A DNA stretch of 64,000 nucleotides from assembly GCF_014636315.1 (NCBI RefSeq), contig NZ_BMED01000002.1:186001-250000 (forward strand). The letters run 5' to 3'. Shown here in pieces: positions 54,422 through 63,844 of the stretch. The stretch comes from Parundibacterium terreum. GTDB lineage: Bacteria > Pseudomonadota > Gammaproteobacteria > Burkholderiales > Burkholderiaceae_D. Below the pieces are notes generated by a model that had not been told where the DNA came from, ran no database searches, and worked only from the letters and a program-made list of their open reading frames with translations. The translations under genes were made by a program, and so were the position numbers. Every line of letters starts with the position of its first letter. The stretch's first letter is position 1.

Positions 54422-57088
54422 TTAGCGGTGGCCGGCAGGAGGATAGAAGTACAGGTCAGGCTGCTTGCTGACACGGGCCAGTATATCGAGCCGGCTACTG
54501 GCGCCGATTTTATTAAACAAGGTAGAAACATGATGTTCCACCGTACGCGATGAGCGGCTCAGGCGACGGGCAATTTCTGCATTGCTCAAGCCCTCGACAA
54601 TCAGGCTCAAGACCAGCTCTTCGCGCTGCGTTAATCCTAGCGGGTGCTGGCGAGCAACTGAATAAGGGCCGCGTTTTGCCTTCGGCACTCTATGGCCCAC
54701 GCCCAGCTCCATCGCCCGCTTGCGCGCCAGCAAAACACCAGTACGCGCACCTATCTGGCTGAACAGCGTGGCTGCCTGGATGCTGCTTTCTTCCGCCCTT
54801 TCCCCATCGACATGCAGCAAAGCCAGTGCCGCCTCGAACGGAAGGCCTAGCGTCAGCCAGATATCGGCAGCCGCCAGAAAATCACCGGCAAGCTCAGCCT
54901 GCATGACCGCAGGCACGCTGTGATTTGTGGCCAACGCAGGAAACAGCAGGCCGGTGCGGCGATGCCAGGCGAGGATCTCGCCTTTGTGCCATGGATCCAG
55001 GCCGGACAGGTCAAACTGGGCCAGCGACTCCAGCCAGTTCCGGCAAGCAGCCTCATCCTGAGCAAGCCATGCTGCTTCGGCCAATGCCAGCCGAACCGGT
55101 ACGATACGCTGGATTTCGCCGGTCGCCGAAGCGCCATCAAGGGCCTCCTGCAGATAATTCAAACCGTCCGGCTCGCCTATGCGCGCCCTGACCCTGCCCA
55201 GCACCGTGAGTGCGGGCAGGCGCATGACCAGGCTCAGCTTTTCAAGGCTCAGCACGCGCCGGGTAATTGCCTCTGCATCGCGGAAATTCCCTTGCTCCAT
55301 GCGCAGTTGCGCCTGCCAGCCGACCAGATAATAAGTCCATGCATCCAGGTCGTGCGATTCATCGAAGGCAATCCCCTCTTCCAATAAACGGTCTGCCAGG
55401 TCAAATTGCTTGAAGATCACTGCATATTCGGAAAAATTGGTATAGACCCGGGCCGCATGCTCATGAAAGTCGTGCTGCAAGGCGAGTTCCAGGCTGCGCT
55501 CCAGCATAGGCTTGCCCTCTTCCCGGCCGCTGAACAGCATCGCCGTGCCTACGTTATTCAGCGCATGCACTTGGGTCTCTACATCGCCCAGCTCCTGCGC
55601 CAGAGTGATTGCCCGCTGCCCCCACGATATCGCGTCCTCCGGGCAATCCTGCAGCATATAGTGCTGAGACCGCAGGCTATAGGCCATCGCAAGGCCGGCG
55701 CTGGTTGGCAGCCCTTCCAGCTCAGCCACCGCTTCCATACTGTAACGGTTCGCCAGTTCCGACTCCCCCCGATACCAATGCAGCCGGGATAGCCAGCGCA
55801 GGTTCAGGCCCGTCTTGTCAGTCCGTCCCAGACTGCGCCAAAGTTCCAGCGCCTTTCCCCTTGCATGGATGACGGCATCATCAATACTGGACAGTCCCTG
55901 CTCGTAAGCCCAGTCTTCGTAAAACTGGGCAGCAACCGGCGCCGAAACATGGCTGACAAATTTGAGCGCCCTGGCGAGCAATGCGGCCGCTTGCTTGTGC
56001 GCTCCGAGCCGCGCTGCCTCGCTGGCGGCGCGTGGAGCAAAATCAAGCAGCCGGGCAATATCTTCCGCCTCGGCAGCATGGTGGGCCTGCCGCGTCAACT
56101 CCGGCTTGCCGCCACTCGCGGCGTAGGTTTCCAGAGCAAGCAGAACGCGTGCATGCAAAGCACGCCGCCTGGAAACAGACAAACGCTCCAGCACCGCCTG
56201 GCGCGCAAGTTCATGGCGAAACTGGATGTGACCATGTTCGTCCTCAATCAGAATGCCGCGGTTCAGGCAGGTATCGAGCAATATGCCGGCCTCGGAGCCG
56301 GCCAGCATATTGAATAGCCATTGCTCTACAGACCCGGGAATAACGCTGATCATTTCCAGAAGCTGTTGCTCCGATCCGCCAAGGCGAGAAACGCGTGCCC
56401 ATACCGCCTCCCGTATCGATGCCGGTATCCCGCCTTCCGACAAGGCCTGGCCGCCCAGCAATTCGGTCACAAAGAAAGGATTTCCTCCCGTCACAAGGTG
56501 CAGCCCGGCGGAATCTTTTCCTGCCGCTTTCGTCATCTCGTCGACGGCTTGCGGCGACAGCGGCTGCAGCATGATCCTCGCCACCAGATGAGAAGGAATA
56601 TCGCCGATAACCTGCCAGATGGCATGGTCGGAAGAAAGTTCGTCGGTCCTGACGGTCGCTATCAACAGGGCAGGAACACTGGCCAGCCGGCGCCCGAGAT
56701 ACTTCAACAAATCCAGCGTCGCCTCATCCGCCCAATGCACGTCTTCAAAGATCATGACGATGGCTCGCGGTGCCTGCTTCAGATGATCCAGTATCTTGGG
56801 AAACAGGCGCGCGGAGTCAATTTGCTCTTCCAGCAGGGAAATCAGCTCATCCCCCATGTCTTGCGCCATGTCCCTAAGAGGGCCAAGGGGGCGGGCGGTA
56901 AACAATGCCTCGGATGCGCCCTTCAATATCAGGCAATCCCGCCCAAGGCGCGCCGTAAACTCATTGAGCAGCGAAGTCTTGCCTATGCCGGCCTCACCAA
57001 GGATGAAGACAAGCTCACCCCGGCCAGCAGCAAGACCCGCAGCCGACTTCAAGAGCTTTTCCATGGGAAAATCGCGCTCGATAAGCAT
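54422..57088 (-). CDS. Large ATP-binding LuxR-family transcriptional regulator (LAL/MalT-like)
   Basis: 888 residues from the first ATG in the frame (MLIERDFPMEKL); no good ribosome site is seen. The N-terminal ATPase has Walker A GEAGIGKT at 31-38 and Walker B region VMIFEDVHWADEATL near 110. A long helical TPR-like middle follows (YSLRSQHYMLQDCPEDAISW and similar). The C-terminal LuxR helix-turn-helix is LTQREELVLSLIVEGLSNAE with RTVEHHVSTLFNKIGASSRL. Such regulators are activated by a small ligand and ATP. Targets are unknown; the small exported protein gene downstream is a candidate. Confidence 0.9.
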   Translation of the reverse strand: MLIERDFPMEKLLKSAAGLAAGRGELVFILGEAGIGKTSLLNEFTARLGRDCLILKGASEALFTARPLGPLRDMAQDMGDELISLLEEQIDSARLFPKILDHLKQAPRAIVMIFEDVHWADEATLDLLKYLGRRLASVPALLIATVRTDELSSDHAIWQVIGDIPSHLVARIMLQPLSPQAVDEMTKAAGKDSAGLHLVTGGNPFFVTELLGGQALSEGGIPASIREAVWARVSRLGGSEQQLLEMISVIPGSVEQWLFNMLAGSEAGILLDTCLNRGILIEDEHGHIQFRHELARQAVLERLSVSRRRALHARVLLALETYAASGGKPELTRQAHHAAEAEDIARLLDFAPRAASEAARLGAHKQAAALLARALKFVSHVSAPVAAQFYEDWAYEQGLSSIDDAVIHARGKALELWRSLGRTDKTGLNLRWLSRLHWYRGESELANRYSMEAVAELEGLPTSAGLAMAYSLRSQHYMLQDCPEDAISWGQRAITLAQELGDVETQVHALNNVGTAMLFSGREEGKPMLERSLELALQHDFHEHAARVYTNFSEYAVIFKQFDLADRLLEEGIAFDESHDLDAWTYYLVGWQAQLRMEQGNFRDAEAITRRVLSLEKLSLVMRLPALTVLGRVRARIGEPDGLNYLQEALDGASATGEIQRIVPVRLALAEAAWLAQDEAACRNWLESLAQFDLSGLDPWHKGEILAWHRRTGLLFPALATNHSVPAVMQAELAGDFLAAADIWLTLGLPFEAALALLHVDGERAEESSIQAATLFSQIGARTGVLLARKRAMELGVGHRVPKAKRGPYSVARQHPLGLTQREELVLSLIVEGLSNAEIARRLSRSSRTVEHHVSTLFNKIGASSRLDILARVSKQPDLYFYPPAGHR

Positions 57089-57520
57089 GTATATCCAGAC
57101 AAGTTGAAAGGCAAGACCATCCAATCGCCTCTGCTGCAGGCGGTATCATTTTAAGAATCTGGCAAGCCTCGCTATAGCACCGGCGGTTGCCGGTCTTCAA
57201 GGAAAGGAATCCGAGGCGATATCAATTGATTATGGAGAGCAGATGTAAAAATTTCAATGGATTGTAGTGAACAAAACCACAAGAATTTCTCTGCCTGGCC
57301 TGCAAATAAGGCGAAGGACTTACGCCAAATAACATTTAATAAATAGCCGAAACTATTGATCTTAAACAAATCTACTTTGGGCAAATTCTTGTTGGGCTAA
57401 ATTAAATGTCAGAGAGTTAAATAAATCCCTTATAATCGAATAGCTCTCGCTGGTCTGCGCGAGATGCGTCCAAAGCAACTATATTCAAACGGCGGCGGTA
57501 TTTTGCTGCCGATTCTATTT
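57089..57520. promoter_or_regulatory. Divergent region between the LuxR-type gene and argF
   Basis: 432 bases without a credible gene. A perfect TATAAT at 57431-57436 lies about 85 bases before the argF ATG. In the resulting leader, TCTCGC and GCGAGA form a small hairpin near 57446, and CGGCGG/CTGCCG form another just before the ATG. No convincing ArgR box could be picked by eye. Confidence 0.45.
57431..57436 (+). promoter_or_regulatory. Candidate -10 element of argF
   Basis: Perfect TATAAT; the -35 region 17-18 bases upstream (TGTCAG/GTCAGA) is poor. Transcription would start near 57443. Confidence 0.4.
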
Positions 57521-58444
57521 ATGGCTATCAAACATTTCTTGCAGTTTTCTGATTTTACGCGCGACGAATTCGAGTATGTAATGGAAAGAGCTCGAGTCAT
57601 CAAGCGCAAGTTCAAGAACTACGACACCTACCACCCCCTGCTGGACCGTACGCTGGTCATGATTTTTGAAAAAAATTCGACCCGTACCCGCCTGTCCTTT
57701 GAAGCCGGCATGCATCAACTCGGCGGCGCCGCCATCTACCTGAACACCCGCGACAGCCAATTGGGCCGCGGTGAGCCGGTGGAAGACGCGGGCCAGGTCA
57801 TGTCCCGCATGTGCGACATCATCATGATCCGTACTTTCGGCCAGGACATCATAGAGCGTTTCGCTGCCAACTCGCGCGTGCCCGTGATCAACGGCCTGAC
57901 CAATGAACATCATCCTTGCCAGGTATTTGCCGACGTGTTTACTTACGTCGAGCACCGCGGTTCCATCACCGGCAAGACCGTTGCGTGGATAGGCGACGCC
58001 AATAATATGCTTTACTCCTGGCTGCAGGCTGCACAGGTATTCGGCTTCCACCTGAATGTGTCCACGCCCAAGGGCTATGACCTGGATGCAAAACTGGTCG
58101 ACCCGGCCAACAAGAATTACACGCTGTTCGATAATCCGTCGGATGCCTGCGCAGGAGTTGACCTGGTCAACACCGACGTCTGGACCAGCATGGGTTACGA
58201 AGAAGAAAACCAGGCACGCCTGAAAGCCTTCGACGGTTGGATCGTCGATGAAGCGAAAATGGCCCGCGCCAAACCGGACGCCTTGTTCATGCATTGCTTG
58301 CCTGCCCACCGCGGCGAAGAAGTGTCGGCCGGTGTCATCGACGGACCGCAATCGGTAGTCTGGGATGAAGCGGAGAATCGCCTGCACATACAAAAGGCGC
58401 TGCTGGAATACCTGGTAGTCGGAAAAATCGAAGAGAAACAATAA
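57521..58444 (+). CDS. argF: Ornithine carbamoyltransferase
   Basis: Makes citrulline from ornithine and carbamoyl phosphate in arginine synthesis. In 307 residues it has the carbamoyl phosphate site STRTRLSFE near 49-57, the HPCQ motif (NEHHPCQVFAD) near 130 and the ornithine site FMHCLPAHRGEEVS near 263. The start MAIKHFLQFSDF is the normal N-terminus, though no clear ribosome site precedes it; the frame continues 19 codons upstream to an ATG at 57464. argG follows after 82 bases. Confidence 0.96.
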   Translation: MAIKHFLQFSDFTRDEFEYVMERARVIKRKFKNYDTYHPLLDRTLVMIFEKNSTRTRLSFEAGMHQLGGAAIYLNTRDSQLGRGEPVEDAGQVMSRMCDIIMIRTFGQDIIERFAANSRVPVINGLTNEHHPCQVFADVFTYVEHRGSITGKTVAWIGDANNMLYSWLQAAQVFGFHLNVSTPKGYDLDAKLVDPANKNYTLFDNPSDACAGVDLVNTDVWTSMGYEEENQARLKAFDGWIVDEAKMARAKPDALFMHCLPAHRGEEVSAGVIDGPQSVVWDEAENRLHIQKALLEYLVVGKIEEKQ

Positions 58445-58526
58445 GGCAGGCGCAGCCCGGCTCTGCGTTGGAATTGCGCTGAAACTGAACAATCAACACC
58501 CATACTGCAATATCGGAAAGTGAATC

Positions 58527-59759
58527 ATGAGCGACATCAAAAAGGTAGTACTCGCCTACTCGGGCGGTCTGGACACTTCGGTCATTCTGAAATGGCTGCA
58601 AGATAATTATCAATGCGAAATCGTCACCTTTACCGCCGACCTCGGTCAGGGTGAAGAGCTGGAACCGGCGCGCGCGAAGGCGATCAAGTTCGGCATCAAG
58701 CCTGAAAACATCTATATCGACGACGTGCGCGAAGAATTCGTGCGCGACTTCGTATTCCCTATGTTCCGCGCCAACACCATCTATGAAGGCGAATACCTGC
58801 TGGGCACGTCCATCGCGCGTCCGCTGATCGCCAAGCGCCTGATAGAAATCGCCCGCGAAACCGGAGCAGATGCTATTTCCCACGGTGCGACCGGCAAGGG
58901 TAACGACCAGGTACGTTTTGAGCTGGGTGCGTATGCGCTGATGCCAGGAGTCAAGATCATCGCCCCTTGGCGTGAATGGGATTTGCTGTCGCGTGAAAAA
59001 CTGCTGAAATATGCAGAAGACGCCGGCATCGATATCGACATGAAGCATAAAAACGGTGGCGCTCCTTACTCCATGGATGCCAACCTGCTGCACATCAGTT
59101 TTGAAGGCCGCCATCTGGAAAACCCAAGTGCGGAAGCCGAAGAGTCGATGTGGCGCTGGACCGTCAGCCCTGAAGCGGCGCCGGATGCACCTGAATACCT
59201 GGATGTGGAATTCGAGAAAGGCGATATCGTTGCACTGAACGGCAAACGCATGTCGCCAGCCGCGGTGCTGACAGAATTGAACCGCCTGGGCGGCAAGCAC
59301 GGCATAGGTCGTCTGGACCTGGTGGAAAACCGCTACGTCGGCATGAAATCCCGCGGCTGCTATGAAACACCTGGCGGCACGATCATGCTGCGCGCGCACC
59401 GCGCGATCGAATCGATCACCCTGGACCGCGAAGTAGCGCATCTGAAGGATGACCTGATGCCGCGTTACGCATCGATGATCTATAACGGCTACTGGTGGGC
59501 GCCTGAACGCGTCGCGCTGCAAACCTTGATCGACCAGACACAGCAAACGGTCAATGGCTGGGTACGCCTGAAACTGTACAAAGGCAATGTGATCACCGTG
59601 TCGCGCGACTCCAAAACCGATTCGCTGTTCGACATGAATATTGCAACCTTTGACGAAGACGGCGGTGCCTACAACCAGGCCGACGCCGGCGGCTTTATCA
59701 AGCTGAACGCGCTGCGCATGCGTATCGCAGCGAATGCCCGCGCAAAACGCGGCCAGTAA
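58527..59759 (+). CDS. argG: Argininosuccinate synthase
   Basis: Joins citrulline and aspartate with ATP. The 410-residue protein begins with the ATP pyrophosphatase P-loop [18 protein letters not shown]. It also shows the [16 protein letters not shown] loop and [20 protein letters not shown]. The ATG follows GGAAAGTG. With argF it forms a two-gene arginine unit closed by the hairpin at 59783-59817. argH is not in the window. Confidence 0.97.
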   Translation: MSDIKKVVLAYSGGLDTSVILKWLQDNYQCEIVTFTADLGQGEELEPARAKAIKFGIKPENIYIDDVREEFVRDFVFPMFRANTIYEGEYLLGTSIARPLIAKRLIEIARETGADAISHGATGKGNDQVRFELGAYALMPGVKIIAPWREWDLLSREKLLKYAEDAGIDIDMKHKNGGAPYSMDANLLHISFEGRHLENPSAEAEESMWRWTVSPEAAPDAPEYLDVEFEKGDIVALNGKRMSPAAVLTELNRLGGKHGIGRLDLVENRYVGMKSRGCYETPGGTIMLRAHRAIESITLDREVAHLKDDLMPRYASMIYNGYWWAPERVALQTLIDQTQQTVNGWVRLKLYKGNVITVSRDSKTDSLFDMNIATFDEDGGAYNQADAGGFIKLNALRMRIAANARAKRGQ

Positions 59760-59782
59760 TTCCCTCTATCGGCACATACAAT

Positions 59783-59817
59783 CAGCCTGCTCCTTAAAGG
59801 ATGCGGGCTGTTTTTTT
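59783..59817 (+). terminator. Intrinsic terminator between argG and ppnP
   Basis: CAGCCTGCTCC pairs with GGATGCGGGCTG (two small mismatches or bulges), followed by seven T. The T-run ends only 15 bases before the ppnP ATG. Confidence 0.8.
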
Positions 59818-59832
59818 ATCTACTTAAAGAAT

Positions 59833-60147
59833 ATGACTACACAATTCGATCAGGTAAGCGTCGTTAAGCAGGCCAATATTTACTTCGACGGCAAATGCGT
59901 TTCACATACCGTGTTGTTCGCGGATGGCAGCAAGAAAACCATAGGCGTTATTTTTCCTTCCAGCCTGGTATTCAATACCGGCGCGCCAGAGCTGATGGAA
60001 GTCAATGCGGGCAAGTGCCGCATCCGTCTGCAAGGAGAAGAAAACTGGAATGAATACAGCGCCGGCCAGCAATTCAATGTGCCGGGCAATTCAAAGTTTG
60101 ATATAGAAACAGTAGAAATGCTGGATTACGTCTGCCACTTTTTGTAA
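59833..60147 (+). CDS. ppnP: Pyrimidine/purine nucleoside phosphorylase
   Basis: A 104-residue cupin-fold protein of the PpnP (YaiE, DUF1255) family, which splits nucleosides to base and ribose 1-phosphate. Conserved: [20 protein letters not shown] at the N-terminus, the [20 protein letters not shown] segment and the late [15 protein letters not shown]. The longer frame from 59734 overlaps argG and the terminator and is not used. No room exists for a promoter between the argG terminator and this ATG, so expression must come from read-through or from a promoter upstream of the hairpin. Confidence 0.9.
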   Translation: MTTQFDQVSVVKQANIYFDGKCVSHTVLFADGSKKTIGVIFPSSLVFNTGAPELMEVNAGKCRIRLQGEENWNEYSAGQQFNVPGNSKFDIETVEMLDYVCHFL

Positions 60148-60229
60148 TCCGCGTTATTGATAATCCGCTTTATCGAGCCGCCGCCGGATAAAGCAAGCGC
60201 GGCGATCCTCCGTTGCAGATCGTCCGCCT

Positions 60230-61258
60230 TCATACAAAGACCGGCTCGACTTCCAGCCTGACGGCAAATTTTTTCTGCACATCGCGCTGTATCTGTTGCG
60301 CCAGCCGCCGCACTTCCACACCGGTAGCGCAACCCAGGTTCACCAGCACCAGCGCCTGCTTCTCATACACGCCTGCACTGCCAAGGCTCTTGCCCTTCCA
60401 GCCGCACTCCTCTATCAGCCAGCCCGCCGCCAGCTTGTAATCGCCGCCCGGCTGTGGATAGCTGACCATCTTGGGATAAGAGTGCAATAGCTCGTCACGC
60501 AAAGTTGCGCTGACAATAGGATTCTTGAAAAAACTGCCCGCATTGCCGATGACGGCAGGATCCGGCAGCTTGGATTGGCGGATTGCGATGACTGCATTGC
60601 TTACATCCAGCGGTGTGGGAGAGGCGATTTCCTTGTCCGCCAGATAGCGCGCCACGTCGGCATAATCCAGTTTTGGTATCCACTTCTTCGGCAACGCAAA
60701 CACTATGCCCAGGATTACCATCTTGTCCTTGTAATCATGCTTGAAGATACTGTCGCGATAGGCAAAGCGGCAAGCCGCCTTCCGCATCGTCAGCACCTCG
60801 CCTGTGCTCAGGTCAAAAGCATCCAGCGAATGGAAGACATCCTGCATCTCCAATCCGTAGGCACCGATATTCTGGATGGGCGCAGCGCCGACCGTGCCTG
60901 GAATCAGCGACAGGTTTTCCAGCCCGCCGTAGCCTTGCTCCAGCGTCCAGCGCACAAACGCATGCCAGTTTTCACCGGCTTCGGCACGCACATAGACATG
61001 CTCATCATCTTCGCTGAGGACTTCTTTCCCCATCAGCGAGATTTTGACCACGAGGCCGGGCACCCTGTCCGACAAAACCAGATTGCTGCCGCCGCCCAGT
61101 ATCAGCTTGGGCATGCTGGCCAATGCGGCATTCGCCCTGAGCGCGTGCAACTGCGCAATATTGTCTATGCTCAGGAATTCCTGGGCGTAAGCATCAATAC
61201 CGAAGCTGTTCAGCTTCTGCAAAGGATAGTCGGTCTGCAAAGACAGTAAGGTAGTCAT
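60230..61258 (-). CDS. murB: UDP-N-acetylenolpyruvoylglucosamine reductase
   Basis: This FAD enzyme makes UDP-N-acetylmuramate for peptidoglycan. In 342 residues it has the FAD site ILGGGSNLVLSD near 52-63, NLSLIPGTVGAAPIQNIGAY near 119-138 and the catalytic Ser in GNAGSFFKNPIVS near 238. The long form with the tail WLIEECGWKGKSLG is the type I MurB of E. coli. It is divergent from yajQ. Confidence 0.97.
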   Translation of the reverse strand: MTTLLSLQTDYPLQKLNSFGIDAYAQEFLSIDNIAQLHALRANAALASMPKLILGGGSNLVLSDRVPGLVVKISLMGKEVLSEDDEHVYVRAEAGENWHAFVRWTLEQGYGGLENLSLIPGTVGAAPIQNIGAYGLEMQDVFHSLDAFDLSTGEVLTMRKAACRFAYRDSIFKHDYKDKMVILGIVFALPKKWIPKLDYADVARYLADKEIASPTPLDVSNAVIAIRQSKLPDPAVIGNAGSFFKNPIVSATLRDELLHSYPKMVSYPQPGGDYKLAAGWLIEECGWKGKSLGSAGVYEKQALVLVNLGCATGVEVRRLAQQIQRDVQKKFAVRLEVEPVFV

Positions 61259-61349
61259 AAGCGCAGAATTATACCTAGCTGAGTTAAAATACTGTCATAT
61301 TTTGATGTTTTATGATGTTTTGTAATGTCTTATTTAGCAAGGAAATGCC

Positions 61350-61835
61350 ATGCCCTCATTTGATACCGTTTCAGAAGCCAATATGGTCGAAGTCAAGAAT
61401 GCCGTTGAACAGGCCAACAAGGAAATCACGACCCGCTTCGACTTCAAAGGCAGCGACGCCCGCGTAGAACAGAAAGAACGCGACCTGACCGCTTATGCCG
61501 ATTCCGAATTCCAGCTCAACCAGGTACGCGACGTACTGACCAACAAACTGGTCAAGCGCAATGTGGACGTGCGTTTCATGGATGACGGCAAAATAGAAAA
61601 AATCGGTGGCGACAAGGTCAAGCAAGTCATTAAGATCAAAAACGGCATCGAAACCGAAGCCGCCAAAAAGATCGTGCGCATCATCAAGGACAGCAAGATG
61701 AAAGTACAGGCCAGCATCCAGGGGGACGCCGTACGCGTGACAGGCGCCAAGCGCGACGACCTGCAGGCAGCGATGGCGATGCTGCGCAAGGAAGTGGCCG
61801 ACCTGCCGCTGGAATTCAATAATTTCCGCGACTAA
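61350..61835 (+). CDS. YajQ family cyclic di-GMP-binding-type protein
   Basis: 161 residues beginning [20 protein letters not shown], with two ferredoxin-like halves and the YajQ motifs [14 protein letters not shown] and [20 protein letters not shown]. Some YajQ proteins bind cyclic di-GMP and act with LysR-type regulators; others bind nucleotides or tRNA. A GGAAATGCC stretch precedes the ATG. It is followed by the aspartic protease gene after 34 bases on the same strand. Confidence 0.95.
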   Translation: MPSFDTVSEANMVEVKNAVEQANKEITTRFDFKGSDARVEQKERDLTAYADSEFQLNQVRDVLTNKLVKRNVDVRFMDDGKIEKIGGDKVKQVIKIKNGIETEAAKKIVRIIKDSKMKVQASIQGDAVRVTGAKRDDLQAAMAMLRKEVADLPLEFNNFRD

Positions 61836-61869
61836 GCATTAACCCCTCTCCATCGACACCACTGAACGG

Positions 61870-62511
61870 ATGAAATCCCTTCTCGCACTGGCACTGGCCT
61901 GCCTGTCAGCCTGCATTGCTTCTGCCCAGGCTGCCAGCATAGGCGTGGTAGGCCTGTTTCCGGGCAAGGCTGTGCTGGTCATCGATGACAGGTCACCAAA
62001 GACTTATTCAGTCGGCAGCCAGCTCGCCGAAGGTGTCAAACTGGTGGCAGCGGATAACAATACGGCCACGATAGACACCAACGGCAAGCGCCAGGTATTG
62101 ACGATGGGGCAGTATGTCCACCATGCAGCCGCATCGGGCGGCAGTTCCAGCGTGACGCTGCAGGCGGACATACAGGGTCATTTTGTGGCGAAAGGCCAGA
62201 TCAACGGCGGCGGTGTCAGCATGCTGGTCGACACCGGAGCCAGCCTGATTGCACTACCGGCATCGGAAGCCGCCAGGCTGGGGATAGACTACAAAAAGGG
62301 CCAGATGGGCCGCGCCAGTACGGCAAACGGCGTCATCAATGTCTATAAAGTGACTCTGGATACCGTAAAAATCGGCGACGTTGAACTGCATCAGATCGAT
62401 GCCATGGTCCAGGAATCCGGCCTGCCTATCATCCTGCTCGGCATGTCTTTCCTGAACCGCATGGATATGCAGCGCAATGGCCAGCAAATGGTGCTGACCA
62501 AGCGCTTCTGA
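61870..62511 (+). CDS. Exported retropepsin-like aspartic protease (TIGR02281 type)
   Basis: 213 residues with a signal peptide (MKSLLALALACLSACIASAQ). The single protease domain has the catalytic VDTGASLIALP with Asp121, and a late GLPIILLGMSFLNRMDM, the usual ILG partner motif; it should act as a dimer. The N-terminal 90 residues form a separate beta-rich part. Bacterial members of this family (TIGR02281) are poorly characterised. It converges with aroG. Confidence 0.88.
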   Translation: MKSLLALALACLSACIASAQAASIGVVGLFPGKAVLVIDDRSPKTYSVGSQLAEGVKLVAADNNTATIDTNGKRQVLTMGQYVHHAAASGGSSSVTLQADIQGHFVAKGQINGGGVSMLVDTGASLIALPASEAARLGIDYKKGQMGRASTANGVINVYKVTLDTVKIGDVELHQIDAMVQESGLPIILLGMSFLNRMDMQRNGQQMVLTKRF

Positions 62512-62532
62512 GAACTCTGACGAGGCCCCTGG

Positions 62533-63594
62533 CTACTCGCGGTCTTTCAGGCGACGCTGCCTTACTGCTTCTGCCAGACCGTCCAGCACCTTGATACTGT
62601 CTTCCCAGGCGATACAGCCGTCGGTCACGGACTGTCCGTAGACCAGTTCCTTGCCGGGCACCAGATCCTGGCGGCCCGCCACCAGGTGCGACTCCACCAT
62701 CACGCCGACAATGCGCGTATCGCCACCGGCGACTTGCGATGCGATATCCGCACAGACAGGAATCTGGTTGGCCGGATTCTTGGAGCTGTTCGCATGCGAC
62801 GCATCTATCATCAGGCGTGCCGCCAGGCCGGCTGCGGCGATATCCTTGCAGGCGACTTCCACGCTGGCAGCATCGTAGTTAGGAGTTTTGCCGCCGCGCA
62901 GGATGATATGGCAATCTTCATTGCCGTTAGTTGACACGATCGCCGAGTGGCCGCCCTTGGTCACTGACAGGAAGTGATGCGGCTGTGACGCGGCCTTGAT
63001 CGCATCGACAGCAATCTTCACATTACCGTCTGTACCGTTCTTGAAGCCGACAGGGCAGGACAAGCCGGAAGCCAGTTCGCGATGGACCTGCGACTCTGTC
63101 GTGCGTGCGCCTATAGCTCCCCAGCTGATCAGATCCGCAATGTACTGCGGGCTGATCACGTCCAGGTACTCGGTGCCGGCCGGCAAGCCCAGTTCATTGA
63201 TGTTCAGCAGCAGCTCGCGCGCAGTGCGCAGGCCGTCATTGATGCGGAAGCTGTTGTCCATGTACGGATCGTTGATCAGGCCTTTCCAGCCTACCGTGGT
63301 GCGCGGTTTTTCAAAGTACACGCGCATGATGATTTCCAGGTCGGCCGACAGGCGCTCGCGCTCAACAGCCAGGCGCTGCGCGTATTCCATCGCCGCCTTG
63401 GTATCGTGGATGGAGCAAGGTCCGATGACGACCATCAGCCTGTCGTCCTGCGCATGCAGGATGCGATGCAAGGCGGTACGCGCATTTGCTGCAACGCCGG
63501 CCGCTTTCTCTGAACAGGCGAATTCGCGGATCAGGTGCGAAGGTGGAAGTAGTTCTTTCATTTCCCGAATACGTAGATCGTCAGTCCTTAGCAT
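62533..63594 (-). CDS. aroG: 3-deoxy-7-phosphoheptulonate (DAHP) synthase, AroG type I
   Basis: The first enzyme of aromatic amino acid synthesis: condenses PEP and erythrose 4-phosphate. The 353-residue type I alpha protein shows VVIGPCSIHDTKAAMEYAQ near 57-75, the EKPRTTVGWKGLINDP segment, and IMIDASHANS-type metal site (LMIDASHANSSKNP) near 265. The start ATG follows AGGAGAG. Which aromatic acid inhibits it cannot be told by eye. Its leader, 63595-63845, has the layout of a Phe/Tyr attenuator. Confidence 0.96.
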   Translation of the reverse strand: MLRTDDLRIREMKELLPPSHLIREFACSEKAAGVAANARTALHRILHAQDDRLMVVIGPCSIHDTKAAMEYAQRLAVERERLSADLEIIMRVYFEKPRTTVGWKGLINDPYMDNSFRINDGLRTARELLLNINELGLPAGTEYLDVISPQYIADLISWGAIGARTTESQVHRELASGLSCPVGFKNGTDGNVKIAVDAIKAASQPHHFLSVTKGGHSAIVSTNGNEDCHIILRGGKTPNYDAASVEVACKDIAAAGLAARLMIDASHANSSKNPANQIPVCADIASQVAGGDTRIVGVMVESHLVAGRQDLVPGKELVYGQSVTDGCIAWEDSIKVLDGLAEAVRQRRLKDRE

Positions 63595-63629
63595 GTTCTC
63601 TCCTGTGCATTTTCAAAAATTAAATGGTC

Positions 63630-63660
63630 AAAAAAAAACCGCCATTCCTGGCGGTTTTTA
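63630..63660 (-). terminator. Intrinsic terminator (attenuator) in the aroG leader
   Basis: On the minus strand AAAAACCGCCA pairs with TGGCGGTTTTT around a GGAA loop, followed by a run of nine T. It lies 36 bases before the aroG ATG, so transcription must pass it to express aroG. Its 5-prime arm ACCGCC is complementary to GGCGGT inside the leader ORF (63718-63723). Confidence 0.85.
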
Positions 63661-63680
63661 AGAATTTGGTTTGGCTCTCT

Positions 63681-63776
63681 TTAACTTACTGCTTTTACGT
63701 GAGCCTGCCGCTTCTCCACCGCCGTTGGGCTGGAATAGCTAAAGTAAAAGAAGAAATAAAAGCGCGCAAAAGTCAT
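63681..63776 (-). CDS. Candidate aroG leader peptide (Phe/Tyr-rich, 31 aa)
   Basis: The peptide begins MTFARFYFFFYFSY: residues 3-14 contain six Phe and three Tyr. A dense run of codons for the pathway product is the mark of an attenuation leader, as in E. coli pheL. It ends at TAA, 20 bases before the terminator stem. It has no ribosome site of its own, but its ATG overlaps the stop of a short upstream ORF (ATGA), so translation could be coupled. Translated on the strand opposite a spurious 90-codon ORF. Confidence 0.75.
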   Translation of the reverse strand: MTFARFYFFFYFSYSSPTAVEKRQAHVKAVS

Positions 63777-63808
63777 TTTTTAGTGCATAAAATTAGGTCT
63801 GAACTCAT
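63773..63808 (-). CDS. Short upstream ORF coupled to the leader peptide (11 aa)
   Basis: MSSDLILCTKK, with a GAGG site four bases before the ATG. Its TGA overlaps the leader peptide ATG by four bases. It may simply provide ribosome entry for the leader peptide; no aromatic codons are present. Confidence 0.5.
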   Translation of the reverse strand: MSSDLILCTKK

Positions 63809-63838
63809 ATTGCCTCAAATTTTTACGTTTGGCAAGCG

Positions 63839-63844
63839 TTTATA
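63839..63844 (-). promoter_or_regulatory. Candidate -10 element of the aroG leader transcript
   Basis: TATAAA on the minus strand, about 30 bases upstream of the short ORF. The -35 region is weak. It lies past the tldD stop, so aroG could be transcribed on its own. Confidence 0.35.

Noticed and set aside
57172..57384. A 70-codon minus-strand ORF upstream of the LuxR-type gene
   Set aside because: No ribosome site, no domain, and it lies in the AT-rich divergent promoter region.
57464..57520. N-terminal extension of ArgF
   Set aside because: In frame, but orthologue-like N-terminus begins at 57521 and the extra residues are not family-like. Neither start has a strong ribosome site, so some doubt remains.
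59734..59832. Longer ppnP reading frame
   Set aside because: It overlaps the end of argG and the terminator, and the added residues are not family-like.
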